Origin: an uncultured beta proteobacterium
GTDB lineage: Bacteria > Pseudomonadota > Gammaproteobacteria > Burkholderiales > Burkholderiaceae
Length of the DNA: 15,026 nt
NCBI GenBank assembly: GCA_903843315.1
Contig: CAIMPQ010000069.1
Span: 1 to 15,026 of the forward strand
Direction: 5' to 3'
In this document: one piece after another, positions 6,811 to 14,190 of the stretch
Numbering within the stretch: the first letter of the stretch is position 1
How the letters are laid out: the number at the start of each line of letters is the position of its first letter
Notes under the pieces: model-generated
Database searches by the model: none
Told to the model about the DNA's origin: nothing
Seen by the model: only the letters and a program-made list of their open reading frames with translations
Translations under genes and position numbers: made by a program

Positions 6811-7254
6811 TTAGTGCGCTGAAAACAATTTCAAAATTGCCTCACCATTGCTACGAGAAAAACATTTCTGAGCAGCCTCTTCGAAAGGCAACCACTCGTA
6901 CGCAACATGCTCTCTTGGCGAAAGTTGAACTTGAATATCACTTGGAACATGTAAAGCAAACCAGTGCTCTGTATTTCTAGTCACGCCAGGCGCATAACGA
7001 AAACGCCACTCTGGATAAATTTCATACTCAATCTGGTGATGCATGTTCTGTAAAGCACTAATGGGTAATTGCTCTACAGCGATTCCGGTCTCTTCCAAGA
7101 CTTCACGTGTAGCAGCTAAGGCTAAGTCTTCAGTCAGCGCATCAAGACTTCCGGTAACAGACTGCCAGAAATTCGCTCTATCAGCGCGCTCTATTAATAA
7201 AACATCCCTATTCGATTTGTAGATAACAACTAAAACCGAAATAGGGATTTTCAA
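6811..7254 (-). CDS. nudB: Dihydroneopterin triphosphate diphosphatase (Nudix)
   Basis: NudB removes pyrophosphate from dihydroneopterin triphosphate, an early step of folate synthesis. The 147 residues contain a Nudix box from Gly35 to Ile58 with REVLEETG (50-57). There is one extra residue between the first Gly and the first Glu compared with the classic GX5E pattern. YAPGVTRNTEHWF (87-99) is close to the E. coli NudB segment and separates it from other Nudix enzymes, as do VSILVVIY-like and FWQSVTGS stretches. The start is odd: the first possible codon is TTG at 7252-7254, without a ribosome site, 27 bp after the aspS stop and in the same frame. Conserved sequence begins right after it, so the TTG is probably real and translation depends on re-initiation after aspS. 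Confidence 0.92.
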   Translation of the reverse strand: MKIPISVLVVIYKSNRDVLLIERADRANFWQSVTGSLDALTEDLALAATREVLEETGIAVEQLPISALQNMHHQIEYEIYPEWRFRYAPGVTRNTEHWFALHVPSDIQVQLSPREHVAYEWLPFEEAAQKCFSRSNGEAILKLFSAH

Positions 7255-7281
7255 GATAGGACTGGGTACTGCTTTACTTGT

Positions 7282-9087
7282 TTAAGCAGCTGGCGCAGCT
7301 TGACGCAAGCGGATATGCAGTTCACGTAACTGACGCTCATCTACTGGGCTGGGGGCCTGTGTTAATAAGCATTGCGCACGCTGCGTTTTGGGGAAGGCAA
7401 TTACATCACGAATGGATTCAGCGCCAGTCATCATGGTCACAATACGATCCAAACCAAACGCAATACCACCGTGTGGGGGAGCGCCGTACTGTAGGGCATC
7501 TAACAAGAAACCGAATTTCGCCTGTGCTTCTTCTGCGCCAATTTTTAAAGCACGAAACACCTGACTCTGAATGACTTCTTGGTGAATACGTACAGAACCA
7601 CCGCCAATTTCACTACCGTTCAGAACCATGTCATATGCTTTAGCTAAACACTTACCCGGATCAGATTCTAGATACTTCATATGCTCATCTTTGGGGCTTG
7701 TAAACGGATGATGGCAAGCAACCCAACGCGCATCACCTTCATCGTAATCAAACATTGGAAAATCCACTACCCATAATGGCTTCCAGCCTTCGGTAAATAG
7801 TCCGTGAGCTTTGCCCCAAGTTGAATGACCAATACGCAGACGTAAGTTACCCATTGCATCGTTCACTACTTTTTCTTTATCAGCACCAAAGAAAATAATG
7901 TCGCCATCTTTTGCACCAGTACGCTTCAAGACGCCTTCGATTGCCGCGTCATGCAAATTCTTCACAATGGGAGACTGCAAACCGTTACGGCCCTCAGCAA
8001 CAGAATTCACCTTAATCCAGGCCAAACCTTTAGCACCATAGATACTGACAAACTGGGTGTAATCATCAATTTCACTGCGGCTGATATCTGCACCACCTGG
8101 AACACATAAGCCCACAACCCGGCCACCTTCTAGGTTTGCAGCACCAGAGAACACCTTGAAATCAACATCTTTCATTAAATCCGTCAATTCAGTGAACTCG
8201 AAGTTCACGCGCAAGTCTGGCTTATCAGACCCAAAACGTGCCATTCCTTCTGAATAAGGCATGGTAGGGAATGGATTTGCCAATTCAACATTCATCGTTT
8301 TTTTGAAAATATGCCGAATCATATTTTCAAATAGCTCTCGAATCTCTATTTCATTTAAGAAGGCAGTTTCACAGTCGATCTGTGTAAATTCAGGCTGACG
8401 ATCTGCCCGCAAATCTTCATCACGGAAACATTTCGTAATTTGATAGTAACGATCAAAACCAGCGACCATCAATAATTGCTTAAACAACTGTGGTGACTGT
8501 GGCAATGCAAAGAACTGACCATCATGAACACGCGAGGGGACTAAATAATCACGCGCGCCTTCGGGGGTGCTCTTTGTCAACATTGGAGTCTCAATATCAA
8601 TAAAGCCTGCTTCATCTAAATAACGCCGGCACTCCATTGCCACGTTATAACGTAAACGCAAATTCTTTTGCATCTGTGGGCGACGCAGATCCAGCACACG
8701 ATGCGTTAAGCGAGTAGTCTCTGATAAATTTTCATCATCCAACTGGAATGGTGGGGTGATGGAAGCATTGAGTATTACTAAGCTATGGCAAAGTACTTCT
8801 ACCTTCCCGCTGACTAAATCTGTGTTCTCTGTTCCGGCAGGACGAGCACGCACGAGGCCCTTAATTTGTATGCAGAACTCGTTACGTACTTGCTCAGCAA
8901 GCCCAAACATCTCTGGGCGATCTGGATCACACACTACCTGAACAAAACCTTGATGGTCACGCAAGTCAATAAAGATCACGCCTCCGTGGTCACGGCGGCG
9001 GTTAACCCATCCGGAGAGTGTGACCTCTTGACCAATCAGTGAATCGGTTACCTGTCCACAGGTATGACTGCGCATCAACATCGACAT
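7282..9087 (-). CDS. aspS: Aspartyl-tRNA synthetase (probably non-discriminating, Asp/Asn)
   Basis: Charges tRNA-Asp with aspartate; class II enzyme. The 601 residues have the OB-fold anticodon-binding domain (about 20-105), class II motif 2 with FRDED (221-225), the bacterial GAD insertion (about 290-420) and motif 3 with GLDR (545-548). His34 (RRDHGG) and Gly85 (RPAG) fall at the places equivalent to His31 and Gly82 of Pseudomonas aeruginosa AspRS, which are linked to charging tRNA-Asn as well; E. coli has Leu and Lys-like residues there. A relaxed enzyme would need GatCAB to make Asn-tRNA. The ATG at 9085-9087 follows AGGAA with a spacing of about 7; ATGs two and four codons later are weaker. 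It lies 16 bp after the DUF502 gene, with nudB 27 bp downstream. Confidence 0.97.
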   Translation of the reverse strand: MSMLMRSHTCGQVTDSLIGQEVTLSGWVNRRRDHGGVIFIDLRDHQGFVQVVCDPDRPEMFGLAEQVRNEFCIQIKGLVRARPAGTENTDLVSGKVEVLCHSLVILNASITPPFQLDDENLSETTRLTHRVLDLRRPQMQKNLRLRYNVAMECRRYLDEAGFIDIETPMLTKSTPEGARDYLVPSRVHDGQFFALPQSPQLFKQLLMVAGFDRYYQITKCFRDEDLRADRQPEFTQIDCETAFLNEIEIRELFENMIRHIFKKTMNVELANPFPTMPYSEGMARFGSDKPDLRVNFEFTELTDLMKDVDFKVFSGAANLEGGRVVGLCVPGGADISRSEIDDYTQFVSIYGAKGLAWIKVNSVAEGRNGLQSPIVKNLHDAAIEGVLKRTGAKDGDIIFFGADKEKVVNDAMGNLRLRIGHSTWGKAHGLFTEGWKPLWVVDFPMFDYDEGDARWVACHHPFTSPKDEHMKYLESDPGKCLAKAYDMVLNGSEIGGGSVRIHQEVIQSQVFRALKIGAEEAQAKFGFLLDALQYGAPPHGGIAFGLDRIVTMMTGAESIRDVIAFPKTQRAQCLLTQAPSPVDERQLRELHIRLRQAAPAA

Positions 9088-9103
9088 AACAATTTCCTAA
9101 AAA

Positions 9104-9757
9104 TCAAAAATGGTGTGGTGACGGTGCTACCGTCAAACCACTAGAACTATTTGGTGGTACAGAACCCATTGACACAATATGCTTCAGGGCTTCTTCCACG
9201 CTCATCTCCAGTTCAATCGTTTGTGCGCGCGGCACAATCATGAAAAAACCAGAGGTAGGATTTGGAGTGGTCGGCAAGAATACATTCACGTAATCTTCAC
9301 CCAATTTAGCAGTGACTTCTTTTGCAGGAATGCCCGTTTGAAATGCAATCACCCAAGAGTCTGCATGGGGATAGCGAATTAACAAGGCCTTACTAAATGC
9401 CTGACCGCTTCCAGAAAATAATGTGGAGGAAACTTGTTGAACACTTGAATATATAGAACGAACAATTGGAATGCGATTAACAAATCTATCCCAGATTTTT
9501 AACCACCATTGACCAGCAAAACTAATAGCTAATAATCCTGTCAGCATGATGATAGCAATCACGATCAATATGCCAACACCTGGGAGGTCACGGAAATGTT
9601 GCACATCTAAAGCAGCATCGTGAGGAAGGACCACAATGATTGCGTGCATTACTGACCCAAATACACCGTCGAGCAAACCCAGGCCCCATGCAATCACCCA
9701 AACGGTGATCGACAATGGTGCCCAAACCAGGATGCCAGCGATAAAGTATTTTTTCAT
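9104..9757 (-). CDS. DUF502 membrane protein
   Basis: A 217-residue inner-membrane protein of the DUF502 family, without a known function. Two hydrophobic segments (about residues 4-30 and 60-86) are followed by the family stretch NRIPIVRSIYSSVQQVSSTL (94-113) and a soluble C-terminal part with VFLPTTPNPTSGFF. The ATG at 9755-9757 has AGG eight bases upstream. In Burkholderiales this gene often sits directly before aspS, as here (16 bp). The small zinc-ribbon gene (FmdB family) often found before it is missing; ubiB lies 50 bp upstream. The gap holds a perfect hairpin (9770-9784, 6-bp stem, no T-run). The family is firm, the role unknown. Confidence 0.85.
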   Translation of the reverse strand: MKKYFIAGILVWAPLSITVWVIAWGLGLLDGVFGSVMHAIIVVLPHDAALDVQHFRDLPGVGILIVIAIIMLTGLLAISFAGQWWLKIWDRFVNRIPIVRSIYSSVQQVSSTLFSGSGQAFSKALLIRYPHADSWVIAFQTGIPAKEVTAKLGEDYVNVFLPTTPNPTSGFFMIVPRAQTIELEMSVEEALKHIVSMGSVPPNSSSGLTVAPSPHHF

Positions 9758-9769
9758 GTTTTGCCTAAC

Positions 9770-9784
9770 CCGCTATTTTAGCGG
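9770..9784. repeat. Short perfect inverted repeat between ubiB and the DUF502 gene
   Basis: CCGCTA, a 3-base spacer and TAGCGG form a 6-bp hairpin; a bulged version extends two or three pairs further. No T-run follows on the minus strand, so it is not a typical terminator. It may be a processing or stabilising structure, or chance. Confidence 0.3.
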
Positions 9785-9807
9785 TTAAGGAGCCAATCAG
9801 CGAGAGG

Positions 9808-11394
9808 CTAATAAATGCCAAGGCTGATTATCAAAATTCCAGCCAAAAACCCGCCCGCAAAGAGCACTGCACCTACGAGGACACGATGAGTGTGTCTTTC
9901 TTGAAGCAAAAGGGCCTTTAAGACCTCTAATTCCCCATTTTGGTCTTTTATTTGGTGTCGGCTTTGAGCCAAGCTATCGGCAATTAAGCGTGGCAAAGTA
10001 GGCAGGATTTTGGCCCACGAAGGCGCCTCCTCCTTTAGCCCATCCAGTAACCCACGCCAGCCCAATTGCCTGCTAATCCATTTTTCCAGGATTGGCTTGG
10101 CAGTTTTCCAGAGATCTAGATCGGGATCCAATTGGCGTGCCAAACCTTCGACATTCAAGAGGGTTTTTTGCAACAAGGTTAACTGTGGCTGAATTTCTAC
10201 CTTGAAGCGACGCGAAGTTTGGAACAAACGCATCAACACAATTCCTAAAGAAATTTCTTTTAGTGGACGGTCAAAGTAAGGCTCACAAACAGAGCGCACC
10301 GCGCCCTCTAATTCTTCAACGCGGGTATTTGCAGGAACCCATCCAGACTCAATGTGCAATTCTGCAACCCGACGGTAATCTCGATTGAAGAAAGCCAAGA
10401 AGTTCAGGGCCAAATAATTCTTATCGGATTCGCTTAAGGCTCCCACAATTCCAAAATCTAAAGAGATAAAACGTCCAAACGTTTCAGGCTCTAAGCTAAT
10501 CATGATATTTCCCGGATGCATATCTGCATGGAAAAAACCATATTCAAATACTTGAGTAAAAAATATTTCTACCCCATCAGCGGCTAACTTCTTAAAGTCA
10601 ACACCTGCTGCGCGTAACTCAGCAGTGCGTCCAATAGAAATACCATACATTCTTTCCATGACAATGACATTGGTATGGCAAAGATCCCAATACATCTCCG
10701 GAATCATCAGTTTTTTAGAATCTATAAAGTATCTGCGTAACTGGCTTGCATTCGCAGCTTCACGCATCAGATCTAACTCATCATGCAAATAGGTATCAAA
10801 CTCTGCAACATTCTCGCGTGGCTTTAAACGACGGCCATCTTCAGAGCTCTTTTCAATGACTTTAGCCAAGTCATACATTAACGCTAAATCACCCTCAATC
10901 ACTGGCAAAATGCCAGGGCGTAAGACCTTAATAGCTACCGCCCGCCCTGCCCACTCAGGATGCTTCTCCGTGGCTCGCAGCACTCCAAAGTGCACTTGGG
11001 CAACTGAGGCGCTAGCTACTGGAGTGGCATCAAAGCTGGTGAAAACTGCTTCAATAGGCTGACCTAGATCCTCTTCAATGAGGCGACGTGACTCTTCATT
11101 AGAGAAGGGGGGAACTTGATCTTGTAACTTTGCTAATTCATTAGCGATGTCTTCAGGCAATAAATCGCGACGCGTAGAAAGGACTTGTCCAAATTTGACA
11201 AAGATGGGTCCAAGCGCCTCTAGGGTTAAGCGAATGCGTTCGCCTCTTGGCAAATGACTTCCAGGAGATACCCAACATAGAACTGTTAAAAGACTACGGC
11301 GGATCCCCGGCTTTAATAGATCGCGCAATAAAGGCAATAAACCATAGCGCCAAGCTGTAAAGAAAATATAGTAGAGGCGAGCAATTCGACGCAC
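9808..11394 (-). CDS. ubiB: Ubiquinone biosynthesis protein UbiB (ABC1/ADCK/UbiB atypical kinase)
   Basis: UbiB is an atypical kinase-like ATPase needed for ubiquinone synthesis, thought to help present lipid intermediates at the membrane. The 528 residues show the KxGQ motif VKFGQ (66-70), the alanine-rich nucleotide loop ASASVAQVH (127-135) in place of a glycine-rich loop, Lys156 in VAIKVL, the catalytic HADMHPGN (289-296) and DFG (313-315). The C-terminal ~26 residues form a membrane anchor (about 503-528). The start is GTG at 11392-11394; the product then begins with RRIARLYYIFFTAWRYG, as expected for UbiB, and lies three bases after the ubiJ stop, which suggests coupling. The ubiE...ubiJ-ubiB order is the usual one in proteobacteria. 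Confidence 0.96.
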   Translation of the reverse strand: MRRIARLYYIFFTAWRYGLLPLLRDLLKPGIRRSLLTVLCWVSPGSHLPRGERIRLTLEALGPIFVKFGQVLSTRRDLLPEDIANELAKLQDQVPPFSNEESRRLIEEDLGQPIEAVFTSFDATPVASASVAQVHFGVLRATEKHPEWAGRAVAIKVLRPGILPVIEGDLALMYDLAKVIEKSSEDGRRLKPRENVAEFDTYLHDELDLMREAANASQLRRYFIDSKKLMIPEMYWDLCHTNVIVMERMYGISIGRTAELRAAGVDFKKLAADGVEIFFTQVFEYGFFHADMHPGNIMISLEPETFGRFISLDFGIVGALSESDKNYLALNFLAFFNRDYRRVAELHIESGWVPANTRVEELEGAVRSVCEPYFDRPLKEISLGIVLMRLFQTSRRFKVEIQPQLTLLQKTLLNVEGLARQLDPDLDLWKTAKPILEKWISRQLGWRGLLDGLKEEAPSWAKILPTLPRLIADSLAQSRHQIKDQNGELEVLKALLLQERHTHRVLVGAVLFAGGFLAGILIISLGIY

Positions 11395-11397
11395 GAT

Positions 11398-12018
11398 TTA
11401 TTTAGCCTTTTGCTCTAAGATTTGAATACGCTTTTCCATGCGGTCAACAGATTCTCGCAAGTCGCTTAATTCGGATTTACGACCCATAAAGTCTCGTTTA
11501 TTCAAAAGTATTTTTCTCTCTTCACTGACGTACTCAACGACATTGTCCAGTAAGTCACTAGCAGCAGATCGACTGGCGGAAGCGAATTTTTTACCCTGCC
11601 GAACCGCGAAGTTCGCAGGTGCATCTCCTATTAACCGCGCCAAATCTTCCTCATACTCCCAACGCAACTGTCCGGCTAAACGACCCAATAATTGGGCTAA
11701 GTCAGCATCACCAGTAATTTTGACAGCTTTAAATGCTTGCTCACGCAAAGTACCAGTACTTGTGGCTAAACCACTCAAGGCCTGTGCTGAAACCTCTAAA
11801 GTAAGGGAGGGGCTATTAGTCTCCTTTAAAGCTCCCATCAATCCATCGGGCTTGATCTCAAAACAGAGGGCCCCCATAGGAAGCTGCAAGAGAATCGATT
11901 TCCCAGAATGCTTAACGAGCTCACTGCATGCCCAAGGCTCAGACCTCAGAACATGGTTGATACCCTGGCAAGTGGCGCCAGCAGCGATCGTATGGGTGGA
12001 AGATAAATGCGAGTTCAT
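11398..12018 (-). CDS. ubiJ: Ubiquinone biosynthesis accessory factor UbiJ (SCP2 domain)
   Basis: UbiJ binds ubiquinone precursors through a lipid-binding SCP2 domain and helps hold the soluble Ubi enzymes together. The 206 residues show an SCP2-like region (about 20-115), with the ITGDADLAQLLGRLAGQL stretch (101-118) that corresponds to the SGELEVQGD...VQNF region of E. coli UbiJ, and a C-terminal coiled coil (about 180-206, LSDLRESVDRMEKRIQILEQK). Similarity to E. coli is low, but domain order, length and place between ubiE and ubiB support the call. The ATG at 12016-12018 has no ribosome site: the terminator T-run ends seven bases upstream. An in-frame stop in the hairpin rules out a longer protein. 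Confidence 0.85.
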   Translation of the reverse strand: MNSHLSSTHTIAAGATCQGINHVLRSEPWACSELVKHSGKSILLQLPMGALCFEIKPDGLMGALKETNSPSLTLEVSAQALSGLATSTGTLREQAFKAVKITGDADLAQLLGRLAGQLRWEYEEDLARLIGDAPANFAVRQGKKFASASRSAASDLLDNVVEYVSEERKILLNKRDFMGRKSELSDLRESVDRMEKRIQILEQKAK

Positions 12019-12024
12019 GAGTGT

Positions 12025-12050
12025 AAAAAACCCGCACTAGTGCGGGTTTT
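12025..12050 (-). terminator. Intrinsic terminator between the Tim44-like gene and ubiJ
   Basis: A perfect inverted repeat spans 12027-12050 (AAAACCCGCAC against GTGCGGGTTTT, 2-base centre). Six T follow the stem core on the minus strand (12030-12025), and the mirrored T-run makes it able to work in both directions. It lies 21 bp after the Tim44-like stop codon and only six bases separate its T-run from the ubiJ start codon, an unusual position. Confidence 0.8.
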
Positions 12051-12071
12051 CCAATGGAAAGTACCTAAAGC

Positions 12072-12980
12072 TTAAACTAACTGGGAGATACCCGCTAGTA
12101 CCCAGCCTCCAGGCCCCTCAACAGGCTTGCTTAAATTCCAGATTTCAGAGAACTCGCTCGCAGGAGCGCCTGGCTGTTCGCGAATCATGCCACTGAACTG
12201 AACACTGCAGAAATAGTGGGCATCAGCAGTCTCAATACCCAAAAGTTGCGCATTAATCGTAAGCACATCGGTTTGATTGGCGCTGTCTGTTCGTCCTGCT
12301 AAATCTTGCTGGATCGTGGCAAACATGTCAGGGGTTGTAAATTCGCGCAAAGAAGCAAGATCGCCTTGATCCCAAGATTTTTGCAAAGTGACAAAGTACT
12401 GTTTGGCATTGTCCAAAAAGGCCTGCTGGTCAAATCCAGGGGGAAGCGTGGATTGAAAAGGTTCCGGTTCGTTGCTCACACCGCCAAATGCATTGGCTGC
12501 TGGCGTAAACGCAGGTTCCTGCCTAGGCGCTTGCTCAATATTATTGCGCTGCATCCCCGTTGGCACAGGAGCGTTATTACCTGCGCCTGACATTGCTGGC
12601 AGTAATTTTCTAATTACAAACATGATCACAAAACCAGCCAACATTGCAATCAGTAAACCAGTGATTAAAGATGAGGCACCTTCGCCCAAACCAAAATGCG
12701 ATAAGAGATAGCCAATACCCAACCCAGCAGCTAGGCCACCCAAGAGTCCACCCATGCCACCAAAGCGACTCGGAGTTGGCGCCTGAGGTGCAGGTGCTGG
12801 AGCAGTAGGTTGGGCTTGCTGAACTGGCTTTTGCACAGGAGCGGCTTGCTTTTGAATTGGTGCACTAGGTGCGCGTCCGATACTTTTACCGCCACCCAAG
12901 CGTGCTGCGTCAACATATCCAATAGATGCAAAGATCAATGTCAAGCTTAATAGAACTGCTTTAAAAAAATGTTGATTCAT
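12072..12980 (-). CDS. Tim44-like domain protein, membrane-anchored
   Basis: A 302-residue protein with a likely signal peptide (residues 1-26, cut after VDA), a proline/alanine/glutamine-rich linker (about 36-72), a glycine-rich stretch GGMGGLLGGLAAGLGIGYLL (74-93), one membrane segment (about 104-126) and a C-terminal Tim44-like domain (about 182-302). The mature start ARLGGGKSIGR is typical of bacterial Tim44-like proteins in Betaproteobacteria. Mitochondrial Tim44 tethers Hsp70 to the import channel; the bacterial proteins have no settled role. The ATG at 12978-12980 follows AAGGGG with a spacing of about 9. It lies 68 bp after ubiE, before ubiJ, a place that hints at a link to ubiquinone synthesis (inference). 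A perfect terminator follows. Confidence 0.88.
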   Translation of the reverse strand: MNQHFFKAVLLSLTLIFASIGYVDAARLGGGKSIGRAPSAPIQKQAAPVQKPVQQAQPTAPAPAPQAPTPSRFGGMGGLLGGLAAGLGIGYLLSHFGLGEGASSLITGLLIAMLAGFVIMFVIRKLLPAMSGAGNNAPVPTGMQRNNIEQAPRQEPAFTPAANAFGGVSNEPEPFQSTLPPGFDQQAFLDNAKQYFVTLQKSWDQGDLASLREFTTPDMFATIQQDLAGRTDSANQTDVLTINAQLLGIETADAHYFCSVQFSGMIREQPGAPASEFSEIWNLSKPVEGPGGWVLAGISQLV

Positions 12981-13017
12981 TTTTAATTACCCCTTCTTAT
13001 AACTGCTTTACTTCATT

Positions 13018-13039
13018 AGTTTTTAAGAGTTTAAAAACT
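13018..13039. repeat. AT-rich perfect inverted repeat in the ubiE to Tim44-like gap
   Basis: AGTTTTTAA and TTAAAAACT (9 bp each) flank a 4-base loop, just after the double stop (TGA TAG) of ubiE. The stem is weak (two GC pairs) and no T-run follows, so terminator function is doubtful; it could be a binding site or mRNA end structure. Confidence 0.3.
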
Positions 13040-13048
13040 ATACAACTA

Positions 13049-13792
13049 TCAGTATTTAATACCAATATGTAAGGCAACGATACCCCCAGTCATTCTATGG
13101 GTTTCTACTTCATCAAAACCTACCCCCAACATCATTTCTTTGAGGGTTTCTGCATCCGGATGCATCCGGATGGATTCTGCTAAATAACGATAACTCTCAG
13201 AATCCTGGGCAATCTTTTCGCCTAGCCAAGGCAAGACCTTGAAAGAATACGTGTCATATACCGGCTGCAAAAAGGCATCTGGTTTTGAAAACTCTAAAAC
13301 CAAAACACGACCACCCGGTTTAATCACACGACACATCTCACCTAAAGCGACATCCTTATGCGTCATATTGCGCAAACCAAAAGCCACTGTGACAACGTCA
13401 AAATGGTTGTTGGGAAACGGAATTTTCTCTGCATCAAACTGTACGCAAGGCAAGGCCATGCCACGATCTAACAAGCGGTCACGGCCGACTCCCAGCATAG
13501 ATGCATTAATGTCACTTAACCAAACTTGCGCCTCGGAATTGCGACCCCAATCAGCTGCTTTTGCAAACGCCGCCGCTAGATCACCCGTACCACCAGCGAT
13601 ATCTAATACTTTTTGACCAGGACGTACTTGTGCACGTGCGATCGTAATTTTTTTCCAAAGACGGTGGAGACCAAATGACATCAAGTCATTCATCACATCA
13701 TATTTACTCGCTACCGAATGGAATACCTCAGCAACCTTAGCAGCTTTTTCAGCCTCATCAACACTTTGATAACCGAAATGGGTTTTACTCAT
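13049..13792 (-). CDS. ubiE: Demethylmenaquinone/ubiquinone C-methyltransferase
   Basis: UbiE adds the C-5 methyl group of ubiquinone from S-adenosylmethionine (and methylates demethylmenaquinone where present). From the ATG at 13790-13792 the protein has 247 residues, near the E. coli length (251). Family signs are SVASKYDVMNDLMSFGLHRLW (26-46), the SAM-binding loop LDIAGGTGD (63-71), AFGLRNM (137-143), IKPGGRVLVLEFSKP (157-171) and ESYRYLAESIRMHPD (199-213). The frame is open to a TTG at 13807, but the chosen ATG begins MSKTHFGYQS, as in the family, has GGAAG upstream, and overlaps the DUF971 stop by one base (TAATG). The gene ends in TGA followed directly by TAG. Confidence 0.97.
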   Translation of the reverse strand: MSKTHFGYQSVDEAEKAAKVAEVFHSVASKYDVMNDLMSFGLHRLWKKITIARAQVRPGQKVLDIAGGTGDLAAAFAKAADWGRNSEAQVWLSDINASMLGVGRDRLLDRGMALPCVQFDAEKIPFPNNHFDVVTVAFGLRNMTHKDVALGEMCRVIKPGGRVLVLEFSKPDAFLQPVYDTYSFKVLPWLGEKIAQDSESYRYLAESIRMHPDAETLKEMMLGVGFDEVETHRMTGGIVALHIGIKY

Positions 13793-14190
13793 TAGTGACT
13801 TCCACAAGAATGGTCATGTGAATGACCTTGCTGCCCCATAGGTGCATCTCGATCAAGACCTGCAGCGGCCAATTTATCTAAATGCGCTTGCCATAATTGC
13901 TCCTGGTTCTCACACAAATACTGCAAGAAGTCCCAAGAATACAGGCCTGAATCATGGCCGTCTGAAAAACTAGGCTTTAAGGCGTAATGCCCAACGGGCT
14001 CTAAATTGGCAATCAACACATCGCGCTTACCCGTTTGCAAAGTTTCTTGTCCAGGTCCGTGACCTTGTACCTCAGCAGATGGAGATAACACTCTGAGAAA
14101 TTCAAATGGCAGACGAAAAGTAGCGCCATTTTCATAAGAGAGTTCCAATACCTTGGATTGTTGATGAACCACGACATTAGTAGGAATCAT
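13792..14190 (-). CDS. DUF971 (GBBH-like N-terminal domain) protein with His-rich tail
   Basis: A 132-residue protein of the DUF971 family, the fold found at the N-terminus of gamma-butyrobetaine hydroxylase and near iron-sulfur assembly genes. LELSYENGATFRLPFEFLRV (15-34) and the later VGHYALKPSFSDGHDSGLYSW (66-86) are the family core. The C-terminus, HSHDHSCGSH, is rich in His and Cys and may bind a metal. The ATG overlaps the stop of the upstream Fe-S oxidoreductase gene (TAATG), and its own stop overlaps the ubiE start in the same way, so the three genes are probably translated together. Family is firm, function unknown; a link to iron or Fe-S handling is inference. Confidence 0.88.
   Translation of the reverse strand: MIPTNVVVHQQSKVLELSYENGATFRLPFEFLRVLSPSAEVQGHGPGQETLQTGKRDVLIANLEPVGHYALKPSFSDGHDSGLYSWDFLQYLCENQEQLWQAHLDKLAAAGLDRDAPMGQQGHSHDHSCGSH

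Noticed and set aside
11438..12040. 200-codon open frame on the plus strand opposite ubiJ
   Set aside because: Low-complexity, Ser/Ala/Arg/Lys-rich translation with no family features; it is the antisense shadow of ubiJ and runs across the terminator.
13151..13174. Tandem copies of TGCATCCGGA inside ubiE
   Set aside because: The encoded ESIRMHPDAET is the normal conserved UbiE segment, so the repeat is a chance result of codon choice, not an insertion.
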